The notes under the pieces: generated by a model
Database searches by the model: none
The model's input: the letters and a program-made list of their open reading frames with translations, nothing else
What the model was told of the DNA's origin: nothing
Translations under genes and position numbers: made by a program
Assembly: GCA_947631525.1 (NCBI GenBank)
Contig: CANRLQ010000045.1
Location: forward strand, 1-7,530
DNA length: 7,530 bases
DNA from: an uncultured Bacilli bacterium
GTDB taxonomy: Bacteria; Bacillota_I; Bacilli_A; RF39; UBA660
Direction of reading: 5' to 3'
Shown here: in pieces, positions 1-5,544 of the stretch
How the letters are laid out: every line of letters begins with the position of its first letter
Position numbering within the stretch: the stretch's first letter is position 1

Positions 1-17
1 AACCTTACTTGTTTTTT

Positions 18-46
18 ATTATACTACATATTTTTCTAAATGAAAA
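18..46 (-). promoter_or_regulatory. possible leftward promoter at the left edge
   Basis: On the minus strand a perfect TATAAT (18-23) lies 17 bases from TTTTCA (41-46), which matches four of six positions of the -35 consensus. An AAGG on the same strand follows near position 4. This could drive a gene that starts just left of the window. In such AT-rich DNA a match of this quality can arise by chance, and the gene itself is not visible. Confidence 0.25.
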
Positions 47-71
47 GAGTATTGATCTTTGTCAACACTCT
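46..71. repeat. imperfect hairpin upstream of nusB
   Basis: AGAGT (46-50) pairs with ACTCT (67-71). After one A/C mismatch, TTGA (52-55) pairs with TCAA (62-65) around a six-base loop. It has more G/C pairs than most of its surroundings but no T-run directly after it, so it is not an obvious terminator. It could be an operator or part of an upstream gene's 3' end. Its arms are in the opposite order to a CIRCE element. The function is unknown. Confidence 0.4.
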
Positions 72-73
72 GA

Positions 74-107
74 AAAATATCAATAATATTGATATTTTAT
101 TTTTTTT
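74..107 (+). terminator. probable intrinsic terminator before nusB
   Basis: AAAATATCAAT (74-84) pairs perfectly with ATTGATATTTT (88-98) over 11 bp with a three-base loop. A run of eight T (100-107) follows. This is the layout of a Rho-independent terminator reading rightward, probably for a gene left of the window. The stem has only one G-C pair, so it would be weak, and if the left-hand gene is in fact leftward the hairpin would need another explanation. Confidence 0.45.
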
Positions 108-112
108 AAATT

Positions 113-123
113 TATGTTAAAAT
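113..123 (+). promoter_or_regulatory. extended -10 promoter of the nusB operon
   Basis: TATGTTAAAAT contains the extended -10 pattern TGn (115-117) followed by TAAAAT (118-123). No good -35 sits at 17 bases, which an extended -10 can tolerate. The predicted start is only about 10 bases before the nusB ATG, so the leader is very short. The same 11-base word occurs at 3645-3655 before the prenyl synthase gene. The ribosome site AGGTGAT (130-136) follows. Confidence 0.5.
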
Positions 124-139
124 TATTCTAGGTGATATA

Positions 140-544
140 ATGGAACAAAAAACTAGAAGTGAACTTAGAAAAGATATAATGACAATTATATATCAAATAA
201 ATATGTATAAAAAAAATAAAATTGATTTTAATTTAGATGACATAATAAAAGAAGTTGTAGATATTGATAATGAATTTGTAAAAGAAACTGTATATGGTAT
301 TATGACATATGAAAATGAAATAATAAAACTTGCCAATAAATATTTAGATGGATGGAATATTGACCGTTTAGGTAATACAGATAAAGCTATATTAGAAATT
401 GGTATATATGAACTTATATATACTGATACTCCAGATATTGTATGCATAAATGAAGCAGTTGAACTTGCTAAATTATATAGTGATGATAGTGTTAGAAAAA
501 TGATAAATGGTGTTTTAGATAAGATATTTCATGATAAAGAGTAA
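140..544 (+). CDS. nusB: transcription antitermination factor NusB
   Basis: NusB binds boxA RNA together with NusE (ribosomal protein S10) and promotes antitermination, chiefly of rRNA operons. The 134-residue product has the usual family length and an all-helical pattern. Recognisable blocks are the N-terminal R-SELRKDIMTIIYQI (6-20), W72...R76-L77, D81-KAIL, YEL (90-92), P98, INEAVELAKLYS (103-114) and the closing INGVLDKI (122-129). The ATG at 140 is preceded by AGGTGAT at 4-10 bases, which supports this start. It is the first gene of a nusB-xseA-xseB operon, an order common in Bacillota, and lies two bases before xseA. Expression probably comes from the extended -10 at 113-123. Nothing is unusual in the protein. 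Confidence 0.95.
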   Translation: MEQKTRSELRKDIMTIIYQINMYKKNKIDFNLDDIIKEVVDIDNEFVKETVYGIMTYENEIIKLANKYLDGWNIDRLGNTDKAILEIGIYELIYTDTPDIVCINEAVELAKLYSDDSVRKMINGVLDKIFHDKE

Positions 545-546
545 TT

Positions 547-1458
547 ATGAATGAAAAATATTTAACTGTAACATCATTAACAAGATATTTAAAATATAAA
601 TTTGAAAATGATGAAAATTTAAGAAAAGTATTTTTAAAAGGAGAAATATCTAACTTTAAAGCTCATACGACAGGACATCTTTATTTTTCAATAAAAGATG
701 AAACAAGTAAAATAAATGCTATAATGTTTAAAAGTAATGCCTCTAAGTTAAATTTTATGCCAGTAGAAGGTATGAAAGTATTAGTAACAGGTAGTGTAAG
801 AGTATATGAAGCAACTGGTAATTATCAAATATATGTTGATGAATTAATCGAAGATGGTATAGGTAATTTATATGTAGCTTTTGAAGAATTAAAGAAAAAA
901 TTAACAAAAGAAGGATTATTTGATTCAAAATACAAAAAAGCTTTACCTAAAATACCAAATAAAGTGGGAATTGTAACAGCTAAAACAGGAGCAGCTATAA
1001 AAGATATATTATCAACCATAAAAAGAAGATATCCTTTATGTGAAACATATCTTTTTCCTTGTTTAGTACAAGGAGAAAATGCTCCTAGTGATATTGTAAA
1101 TAAAATAAAACAAGCTGATAAATATAATTTAGATGTTTTAATAGTAGGACGTGGTGGAGGATCTTTTGAAGATTTAAATTGTTTTAACGATGAAGAAGTA
1201 GCAAGAACAATTTTTGCTTGTAATACGCCTGTCATAAGTGCTGTTGGTCATGAAATCGATTTTACAATAGCCGATTATGTAGCTGACTTTAGAGCTCCAA
1301 CACCAACTGGAGCAGCAGAAATAGCCGTTCCTAATATTATTGATTTAAAAAATATATTAAAACAATATAATATAAGATTAAATGAAGCAATGATGAATAA
1401 AACAAATTATTTAAAATTATATTTAGATAGTGTTAAAAACAAACAATTGATTTGTTAA
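547..1458 (+). CDS. xseA: exodeoxyribonuclease VII large subunit, N-terminal part (frameshifted)
   Basis: XseA is the large, catalytic subunit of exonuclease VII, which degrades single-stranded DNA from both ends into oligonucleotides and acts in repair. This 303-residue reading frame holds the N-terminal OB fold (about 5-102, with LKGEISNFK and HLYFSIKD) and the catalytic domain: VGIVTAKTGAAIKD (140-153), VGRGGGSFEDLNCFNDE (200-216) and SAVGHEIDFTIADYVADFRAPTPTGAAE (231-258). It then stops after the sequence VKNKQLIC, while the rest of the protein continues in another frame from about 1440 to 1766. One extra base in the A-run at 1435-1439 would give a continuous protein of 406 residues, close to the usual family length. 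It starts two bases after nusB, so translation is probably coupled. Gene identity is certain; whether the break is real is not. Confidence 0.93.
   Translation: MNEKYLTVTSLTRYLKYKFENDENLRKVFLKGEISNFKAHTTGHLYFSIKDETSKINAIMFKSNASKLNFMPVEGMKVLVTGSVRVYEATGNYQIYVDELIEDGIGNLYVAFEELKKKLTKEGLFDSKYKKALPKIPNKVGIVTAKTGAAIKDILSTIKRRYPLCETYLFPCLVQGENAPSDIVNKIKQADKYNLDVLIVGRGGGSFEDLNCFNDEEVARTIFACNTPVISAVGHEIDFTIADYVADFRAPTPTGAAEIAVPNIIDLKNILKQYNIRLNEAMMNKTNYLKLYLDSVKNKQLIC
1435..1458 (+). other. xseA: frameshift site within xseA
   Basis: The upstream frame reads V-K-N-K-Q-L-I-C-stop and the downstream frame has a stop at 1434-1436, so the join must lie between 1435 and 1458. Adding one A to the five-A run at 1435-1439 gives VKKQTIDLLNEKLN, which fits the helical C-terminal region. 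A canonical A AAA AAC slippery heptamer is not present, since the sequence reads T AAA AAC. A mutation, or a sequencing or assembly error, is more likely than programmed frameshifting. Confidence 0.8.
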
Positions 1459-1766
1459 ATGAAAAACTAAATAGAATTATTAATAATAAAATAGAAAGTC
1501 AAAAAATAAAATTATTTCAATTAAAAAATAGTCATATACTAAATAATCCTCAAAATTTATATAAAAATAAGTATATAGAATTAAACAATTTAATTGAAAA
1601 ATTAGAATTAGTAAATCCATTAAATACATTAAAAAGAGGTTATACATTAACTTATATAGATGATAAAGTTAGATCATCTATAAAAAATATAAAGAAAAAT
1701 GATATAATTAAAACTAAATTCAATGATGGTTATATTATAAGTAAAGTACAAGAAGTAGGTGAATAA
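1452..1766 (+). CDS. xseA: exodeoxyribonuclease VII large subunit, C-terminal part (frameshifted)
   Basis: This open frame carries the missing C-terminus of XseA: a coiled-coil-like stretch rich in K, N and E, then VNPLNTLKRGYTLTYIDD (about 53-70) and a final beta-rich segment ending DGYIISKVQEV. These are typical of the end of XseA, where the coiled coil contacts XseB subunits. It has no ATG and no clear ribosome site; the only start-like codon is TTG at 1452, which overlaps the end of the preceding frame. It is therefore best read as the second half of one gene (547-1766), offset by -1. The stop TAA overlaps the xseB ribosome site region, as expected in an intact operon. Confidence 0.88.
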   Translation: MLNEKLNRIINNKIESQKIKLFQLKNSHILNNPQNLYKNKYIELNNLIEKLELVNPLNTLKRGYTLTYIDDKVRSSIKNIKKNDIIKTKFNDGYIISKVQEVGE

Positions 1767-1767
1767 A

Positions 1768-1977
1768 ATGAAATTTGAAGAAAAAATAAAAGAACTAGAA
1801 AAAACAATAAATGAATTAGAAAATGGTGAAATAGATTTAGAAGAATCTATTAATAAATATACATCTGCCATGAAATTAGTAAAAGAATGTGACGAACAAT
1901 TAAATAATATTGAAAAACAAGTTTCAAAAATTATTTTAGAAAATGATCAAGAAGAAGATTTTGAAATAGAAGAGTAA
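1768..1977 (+). CDS. xseB: exodeoxyribonuclease VII small subunit
   Basis: XseB is the small subunit of exonuclease VII; several copies bind the XseA coiled coil and are needed for activity. The 69-residue product is of family length and shows the signature FEEKIKELEKTINELENGEIDLEESINKY (3-31), followed by a second helix CDEQLNNIEKQVSKI (41-55) and an acidic tail. I chose ATG 1768 over the in-frame GTG at 1759 because the AGGTGA ribosome site (1757-1762) overlaps that GTG and is correctly spaced for the ATG. It lies one base after the xseA stop, so the two are co-translated. Its stop codon forms the base of the convergent terminator hairpin. Confidence 0.93.
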   Translation: MKFEEKIKELEKTINELENGEIDLEESINKYTSAMKLVKECDEQLNNIEKQVSKIILENDQEEDFEIEE

Positions 1978-2002
1978 AAGAGACAAAAATATTTGTCTCT
2001 TT
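1977..2002. terminator. shared convergent terminator between xseB and spoIVB
   Basis: AAAGAGACAAA (1977-1987) pairs perfectly with TTTGTCTCTTT (1992-2002) around the loop AATA, an 11-bp stem with four G-C pairs. The TAA of xseB (1975-1977) and the TAA of spoIVB (2001-2003 on the minus strand) both touch the stem. T-rich sequence follows on both sides, so it can end transcription in both directions. Confidence 0.8.
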
Positions 2003-2990
2003 AGTTTTCTGCTTCTTCTAACATATTAGTTATAAATATACCATAACCTTTAGTTGGATTATCAACAACAACATGTGTTACAGCGCCAATAATATAATCA
2101 TCTTGAACAATTGGTGAACCACTCATACCTTGGATAACACCACCTGTTTTTTTAAGTAATTTATTATCTGTTATTTCAAAAAGAATATTTTTAAATCCAT
2201 TTTTTGTAGATTTATCAATTTTTAGAATATTGATTTCATATTCATTAATATCATCATCATTAAGTACAGTTAATATTTTAGCTTTACCTGTTTTTATATC
2301 ACTTGTTTTAGCTACTTTGTAAGTTTTTTTATTTGGAATTTGACTAGTATAGTTTCCAAATATTCCTTTTTTAGTATTTTCAAAAATATTTCCTTTTGTA
2401 TCTTTAATATTTAAAGTAGCATTTTTAGAACCAGGTGTTCCATTTTCACTTCGTTCAATATTTGTAACTTTAGAATCAAAAATTTTACCATTTTTAACTT
2501 CTAGAATAATACCGGTATTTTTTTCAGCAATTTCATGACCTAAAGCACCAAATAGTTTAGTATTTGGGTCAATAAAACTAAGCGTACCAATTCCTGTAAT
2601 ACTATCTTTAACATATAGTCCAGTTTTTAAAATATCATTGTCATCTTTAATTACTTGAAGATTTGTTTCTTGAGTTTTATTATCTCTTTTATAAGTTATT
2701 TCAATATTATCCTTGTTTTTAGATATTTTATTGACCATATCATTTATATTTTCAATAGGTTCATTATTTATTTTAGTTATAATATCACCAATTTTAATGC
2801 CTGCTTCATTCGCAATATTTTTTCCATTTACATTATATGTACCAACAACAATAATTCCTTTTGTATTAATTGATATACCAATATTTTCACCACCAGCTAT
2901 AATATAATCTGAATAAGCTAAAACGTTAAATGGTATAATAAATAATGATAGAAGAAGAATAGATGTTTTTTTAAATTTTTTAAAAAACAT
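2001..2990 (-). CDS. spoIVB: SpoIVB-type S55 serine peptidase with PDZ domain
   Basis: SpoIVB of Bacillus is a secreted S55 peptidase. It cleaves SpoIVFA across the forespore space and thereby frees the protease SpoIVFB that activates sigma-K. This 329-residue homologue has a signal peptide (KKFKK, a hydrophobic stretch 9-20, possible cut after VLA at 25), a PDZ domain (about 33-115, with AGIKIGDIITKINN), and the peptidase domain. That domain includes GIGTLSFIDPNTKLFGALGHEI (133-154), TGGVIQGMSGSPIVQ (282-296) and IIGAVTHVVVDNPTKGYGIFI (300-320). The likely catalytic triad is H152, D275 and S290, with spacing like that of the Bacillus enzyme. It is shorter than B. subtilis SpoIVB (about 426 residues), mainly before the PDZ domain. 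The ribosome site AAAAAGGAGA lies at 2998-3007. It faces the xseB operon and has its own promoter. Whether the organism sporulates cannot be told from here. Confidence 0.9.
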   Translation of the reverse strand: MFFKKFKKTSILLLSLFIIPFNVLAYSDYIIAGGENIGISINTKGIIVVGTYNVNGKNIANEAGIKIGDIITKINNEPIENINDMVNKISKNKDNIEITYKRDNKTQETNLQVIKDDNDILKTGLYVKDSITGIGTLSFIDPNTKLFGALGHEIAEKNTGIILEVKNGKIFDSKVTNIERSENGTPGSKNATLNIKDTKGNIFENTKKGIFGNYTSQIPNKKTYKVAKTSDIKTGKAKILTVLNDDDINEYEINILKIDKSTKNGFKNILFEITDNKLLKKTGGVIQGMSGSPIVQDDYIIGAVTHVVVDNPTKGYGIFITNMLEEAEN

Positions 2991-3024
2991 TTTATCGTCT
3001 CCTTTTTATGCAGACTACATTATT

Positions 3025-3053
3025 ATTATAAATCTAAAAAAATTTTTTATTAA
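3025..3053 (-). promoter_or_regulatory. promoter of spoIVB
   Basis: On the minus strand TTAATA (3048-3053, four of six -35 matches) is followed after 17 bases by a perfect TATAAT (3025-3030). The predicted start is about 27 bases before the spoIVB ATG. The promoter sits just after the terminator of the upstream COG2426 gene, so spoIVB is probably transcribed on its own. Confidence 0.5.
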
Positions 3054-3055
3054 GT

Positions 3056-3087
3056 AAAAAAAAGGAAATTTAGTTAATTAAATTTCC
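3056..3087 (-). terminator. intrinsic terminator of the COG2426 gene
   Basis: On the minus strand a 9-bp perfect stem, GGAAATTTA (3064-3072 strand, six-base loop at 3073-3078) with TAAATTTCC (3079-3087), is followed by eight T (complement of 3056-3063). The stem includes the last codons and stop of the gene, a compact arrangement. Confidence 0.75.
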
Positions 3088-3570
3088 AATTAAACCATAA
3101 GAAAATATCATCATAATAATTCCTGCTAAAACAACACCTAATAAAGAAGCTAATAAAGCTTTTTTCTTATTCATATTAATCATAGATGCAATAAGTGTTC
3201 CAGTCCAAGCTCCAGTTCCTGGTAATGGAATTCCAACAAATAATAGTAATCCTAAAAATTCTTTTTTTTCAATTTGTTCTTTTTTTGAATAAGCTTTATT
3301 TTCTATTTTAGTAACAAATTTATTTAAAAATTTTGTTTTTTTAAGTTTATCAAAAAGAGGAGTTATAAAATAAAGAATAAATGGAATAGGTAAAATATTT
3401 CCAATAAAACAAATAATAAAACTTGTTATAGGATTTAATTTTAGTAATGTAGCGGCAATTAAACCACCACGCAACTCTAAAATAGGCATACATGAAATTA
3501 AAAAAATAACTAAATTTTTATCTAATCCATTAAAAGCATTTATAATAGAAACAACTAAATTTTCAACCAT
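3070..3570 (-). CDS. COG2426/PF06695 small multidrug-export-like membrane protein
   Basis: The 166-residue product matches the 'putative small multi-drug export' family by its signatures PILELRGGLIAA (29-40), GNILPIPFILYFITPLFD (57-74) and FVGIPLPGTGAWTGTLIA (111-128), followed by a hydrophobic C-terminal segment (137-161). A charged loop rich in K and E (75-105) separates the halves. The family name rests on weak evidence. The two Pro/Gly-rich half-hydrophobic segments resemble the re-entrant loops of DedA/VTT proteins, some of which flip undecaprenyl phosphate. That role is only inferred here, supported by the divergent neighbour being a prenyl synthase followed by uppS. The ATG has a TAGGAG ribosome site (3578-3583). 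It has its own promoter and terminator. Family assignment is secure, substrate unknown. Confidence 0.87.
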   Translation of the reverse strand: MVENLVVSIINAFNGLDKNLVIFLISCMPILELRGGLIAATLLKLNPITSFIICFIGNILPIPFILYFITPLFDKLKKTKFLNKFVTKIENKAYSKKEQIEKKEFLGLLLFVGIPLPGTGAWTGTLIASMINMNKKKALLASLLGVVLAGIIMMIFSYGLIGNLIN

Positions 3571-3591
3571 ATCAATTCTCCTAACAAAATC

Positions 3592-3620
3592 ATTTTACAT
3601 TATAAATATATAATAGTCAA
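3592..3620 (-). promoter_or_regulatory. promoter of the COG2426 gene
   Basis: On the minus strand TTGACT (3615-3620, five of six) is followed after exactly 17 bases by TAAAAT (3592-3597, five of six). The predicted start is about 14 bases before the ATG at 3570, giving a very short leader. It is divergent from the prenyl synthase promoter, and the two core promoters lie within about 60 bases. Confidence 0.6.
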
Positions 3621-3644
3621 TTTATTTTATAAAATAGTAAAAAA

Positions 3645-3655
3645 TATGTTAAAAT
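3645..3655 (+). promoter_or_regulatory. extended -10 promoter of the prenyl synthase gene
   Basis: TATGTTAAAAT holds TGn (3647-3649) plus TAAAAT (3650-3655), identical over 11 bases to the nusB promoter at 113-123. TTATAA at 3627-3632 is a poor -35 at the correct distance. The predicted start is about 15 bases before the ATG, and the ribosome site AAGGAG (3665-3670) follows at once. Confidence 0.5.
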
Positions 3656-3676
3656 GTTAATAGTAAGGAGAATTAT

Positions 3677-4756
3677 ATGATTTACATAGATACATTTAAA
3701 GATTATTATAAAAAATCATTATTAAAATTAAACGAAAAAATACAAAATTTTAATAATAAAATAAAGGAAGAAGAAAATGATTTAATTAAAGAAAATATAG
3801 ATTTATTTGCTAATCTAAATAGTGATGGTAAATTAATAAGAGGAACACTTGTTAATTTAGGTTATAAATTGTTAAAAGAAGATTTAGATTATAGTTATGT
3901 TTTAGCACTTGCTTTTGAAGTATTTCAAACATCAATACTTGTACATGATGATATAATAGATAATGATATATTAAGAAGAGGTAAAGAAACAATACATGCT
4001 TTTAATCAAAAAAAATATTATGATTTAACTAATAATAAAAATGATGCAAAAAAAATATCAGAATCAATTGCTATATGTATGGGAGATTTAGGACTATATT
4101 ACGCTAATCAAATTATTGCTACAAATTATAAAAATGATCCAAATTTAGGTAATATTTTAATATATTTTAACGATATTGTTTTAAAAACAATAAAAGGCGA
4201 ATTAATAGATGTTATATTACCATTTATTGAAAAAAATAATTTAGAAAATATTAATTTAGAAGAAAATATAATGCTTATTTATAAACTAAAAACAGCTTAT
4301 TATACAATTATTGGACCTCTTTGTTTAGGAATGATTTTAGCAAATTCTAAAAAAGAATATATAGAAGACATGACAAAGTTTGGTTATAATTTAGGAATTG
4401 CTTTTCAAATACAAGATGATATACTTGGAATATATGGTGATGATTTAGTAATTGGTAAAAATGTTGGCTCAGACATTGAAGAATTTAAACAAACAATCCT
4501 TTATTCATATGTTAAAGAAAATAAAGAATATTTTGATGAATTAAATAAAATATATGGTAAAAAAGCAGATAAAGAAAATATATCAAAAATAAGAAAAATA
4601 TTTGATAAAAGTGGAGCTAAAGAATACGCTTTAGATAAAATAAATTTTTTATATAATGAAGCTTTAGATATATTAGATAATATTAAGTGGATAGATGAAG
4701 AAAATAAAGCTATTTTAAAAGGACTTGTTCTATATTTAAAGAGCAGAAAAAAATAA
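3677..4756 (+). CDS. polyprenyl diphosphate synthase, trans (IspA/GGPP-synthase family)
   Basis: This enzyme condenses isopentenyl diphosphate with allylic diphosphates to make trans-prenyl chains, probably including the farnesyl-type primer used by UppS. The 359-residue all-helical product shows GKLIRGTL (51-58), the first Asp-rich motif HDDIIDND with D91, D92 and D95, RRGKETIH (100-107), MGDLGLYYANQ (135-145), KTAYYTIIGPLCLG (205-218), and the second Asp-rich region FQIQDDILGIYGDD (243-256) with GKNVGSDIEEFKQT (260-273). The first motif is DDxxD without the two-residue insertion of typical bacterial FPP synthases, and no aromatic residue sits four or five places before it. A longer product such as C20 or more is therefore possible. 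The last position of the second motif is Gly, a common variant in this subfamily. AAGGAG precedes the ATG. Family certain; chain length not. Confidence 0.9.
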   Translation: MIYIDTFKDYYKKSLLKLNEKIQNFNNKIKEEENDLIKENIDLFANLNSDGKLIRGTLVNLGYKLLKEDLDYSYVLALAFEVFQTSILVHDDIIDNDILRRGKETIHAFNQKKYYDLTNNKNDAKKISESIAICMGDLGLYYANQIIATNYKNDPNLGNILIYFNDIVLKTIKGELIDVILPFIEKNNLENINLEENIMLIYKLKTAYYTIIGPLCLGMILANSKKEYIEDMTKFGYNLGIAFQIQDDILGIYGDDLVIGKNVGSDIEEFKQTILYSYVKENKEYFDELNKIYGKKADKENISKIRKIFDKSGAKEYALDKINFLYNEALDILDNIKWIDEENKAILKGLVLYLKSRKK

Positions 4757-4760
4757 TTAC

Positions 4761-4789
4761 TTGTTAAATAAGAATATTTATAATATAAT
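4761..4789 (+). promoter_or_regulatory. promoter of uppS-cdsA-rseP
   Basis: TTGTTA (4761-4766, four of six) is followed after 17 bases by a perfect TATAAT (4784-4789); another TATAAT overlaps at 4779-4784. The predicted start is about 17 bases before the uppS ATG. No terminator is visible after the prenyl synthase gene, so readthrough from 3645 is also likely. Confidence 0.6.
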
Positions 4790-4800
4790 ATTATTATAGA

Positions 4801-4806
4801 TTGGAG
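4801..4806 (+). promoter_or_regulatory. ribosome binding site that fixes the uppS start
   Basis: TTGGAG contains GGAG at 4803-4806, six bases before ATG 4813. A longer in-frame reading could begin at TTG 4801, but that codon overlaps the ribosome site itself and adds only four unconserved residues, so ATG 4813 is the start. Confidence 0.75.
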
Positions 4807-4812
4807 TACAAT

Positions 4813-5544
4813 ATGGATTATACAAAATTAAAAATTCCCAATCATATTGCTATTATACTAGATGGTAATGGAAGATGGGCTAAAAATTTAGGACTTAAAA
4901 GAAGTGAAGGACACAAAGCAGGTTATGAAAATTTAAAAAAATTGTGTGTTCATATTTTAAAAACAGGTGTAAAATATTTAAGTGTTTATGCTTTTTCAAC
5001 TGAAAATTTTAAAAGAAGTGAAGAAGAAGTAGGATATTTAATGAATTTAATTGCTAAAAAATTTAAAAGTGATGCTAAATATTTTATGGAAAATAATATT
5101 AAAGTAGTTTTTTCAGGAATAAGAGATAATTTAAGAAAAGATGTTTTAGAATCAATGGATTACATAACAAATTTAACTAAAAATAATAAAAAAGGTACTT
5201 TTAATGTTTGTCTTAATTATGGTGGACATTTAGAAATAACAGATATGACTAAAAAAATAGCTAAACTTGTTAAAGAAAATAAATTAGATATTGATAATAT
5301 TAATGAAGATATTGTTAATAAAAATTTATATCAAGATTTACCACCAATTGATTTATTAATTAGAACTAGTGGAGAACAAAGAGTTAGTAATTTTATGTTA
5401 TGGCAATTGTCATACGCAGAATTTTATTTTCCAACTGTTCATTTTCCAGATTTTAATGAAGAAGAATTTGATAAATCTTTAATAGAATACACTAAAAGAG
5501 ATAGAAGATTTGGAGGAATAAATTATGACAAAGAGATTGATTAG
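4813..5544 (+). CDS. uppS: undecaprenyl diphosphate synthase (cis-prenyltransferase)
   Basis: UppS adds eight isopentenyl units in cis to farnesyl diphosphate to make undecaprenyl diphosphate, the lipid carrier of peptidoglycan and other wall polymers. The 243-residue product has the family motifs in order: HIAIILDGNGRWAK (11-24, catalytic D17), RSEGHKAG (30-37), VYAFSTENFKRS (about 59-70), NYGGHLEI (135-142), and near the C-terminus LLIRTSGEQRVSNFMLWQLSYAEFYF and PDF. The segment normally written VLWPDF reads VHFPDF here, a small variation away from the Arg-Ser cluster that binds diphosphate. The enzyme is cytosolic and membrane-associated. It has its own promoter at 4761-4789, and its 3' end overlaps cdsA by 20 bases. 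It follows a trans-prenyl synthase that could supply its primer. Confidence 0.95.
   Translation: MDYTKLKIPNHIAIILDGNGRWAKNLGLKRSEGHKAGYENLKKLCVHILKTGVKYLSVYAFSTENFKRSEEEVGYLMNLIAKKFKSDAKYFMENNIKVVFSGIRDNLRKDVLESMDYITNLTKNNKKGTFNVCLNYGGHLEITDMTKKIAKLVKENKLDIDNINEDIVNKNLYQDLPPIDLLIRTSGEQRVSNFMLWQLSYAEFYFPTVHFPDFNEEEFDKSLIEYTKRDRRFGGINYDKEID

Noticed and set aside
46..71. CIRCE or similar heat-shock operator before nusB
   Set aside because: CIRCE has CACTC on the left and GAGTG on the right; here GAGT is left and ACTC is right, and the spacing differs.
825..1235. Long open frame on the minus strand inside xseA
   Set aside because: It lies opposite well-conserved XseA catalytic motifs, has no ribosome site and its translation resembles no known family; it is a shadow of AT-rich coding DNA. 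The same holds for the minus-strand frames at 193-447, 1674-1871 and 6497-6718.
1435..1441. Programmed -1 frameshifting in xseA
   Set aside because: The local heptamer is T AAA AAC, not A AAA AAC, the P-site codon cannot re-pair well, and I see no strong stem-loop downstream or Shine-Dalgarno stimulator upstream. XseA is not known to use frameshifting.
1759..1761. GTG start for xseB, three codons earlier
   Set aside because: The codon lies within the AGGTGA ribosome site that serves ATG 1768, and family members start at the MKFEE-like position.
2655..2907. Open frames on the plus strand opposite spoIVB
   Set aside because: They mirror the PDZ-encoding part of spoIVB, are rich in Ile and Phe as expected from the complement of Asn/Lys-rich codons, and lack start signals.
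4801..4803. TTG start for uppS, four codons earlier
   Set aside because: It overlaps the GGAG ribosome site of ATG 4813, and the added residues are not conserved.
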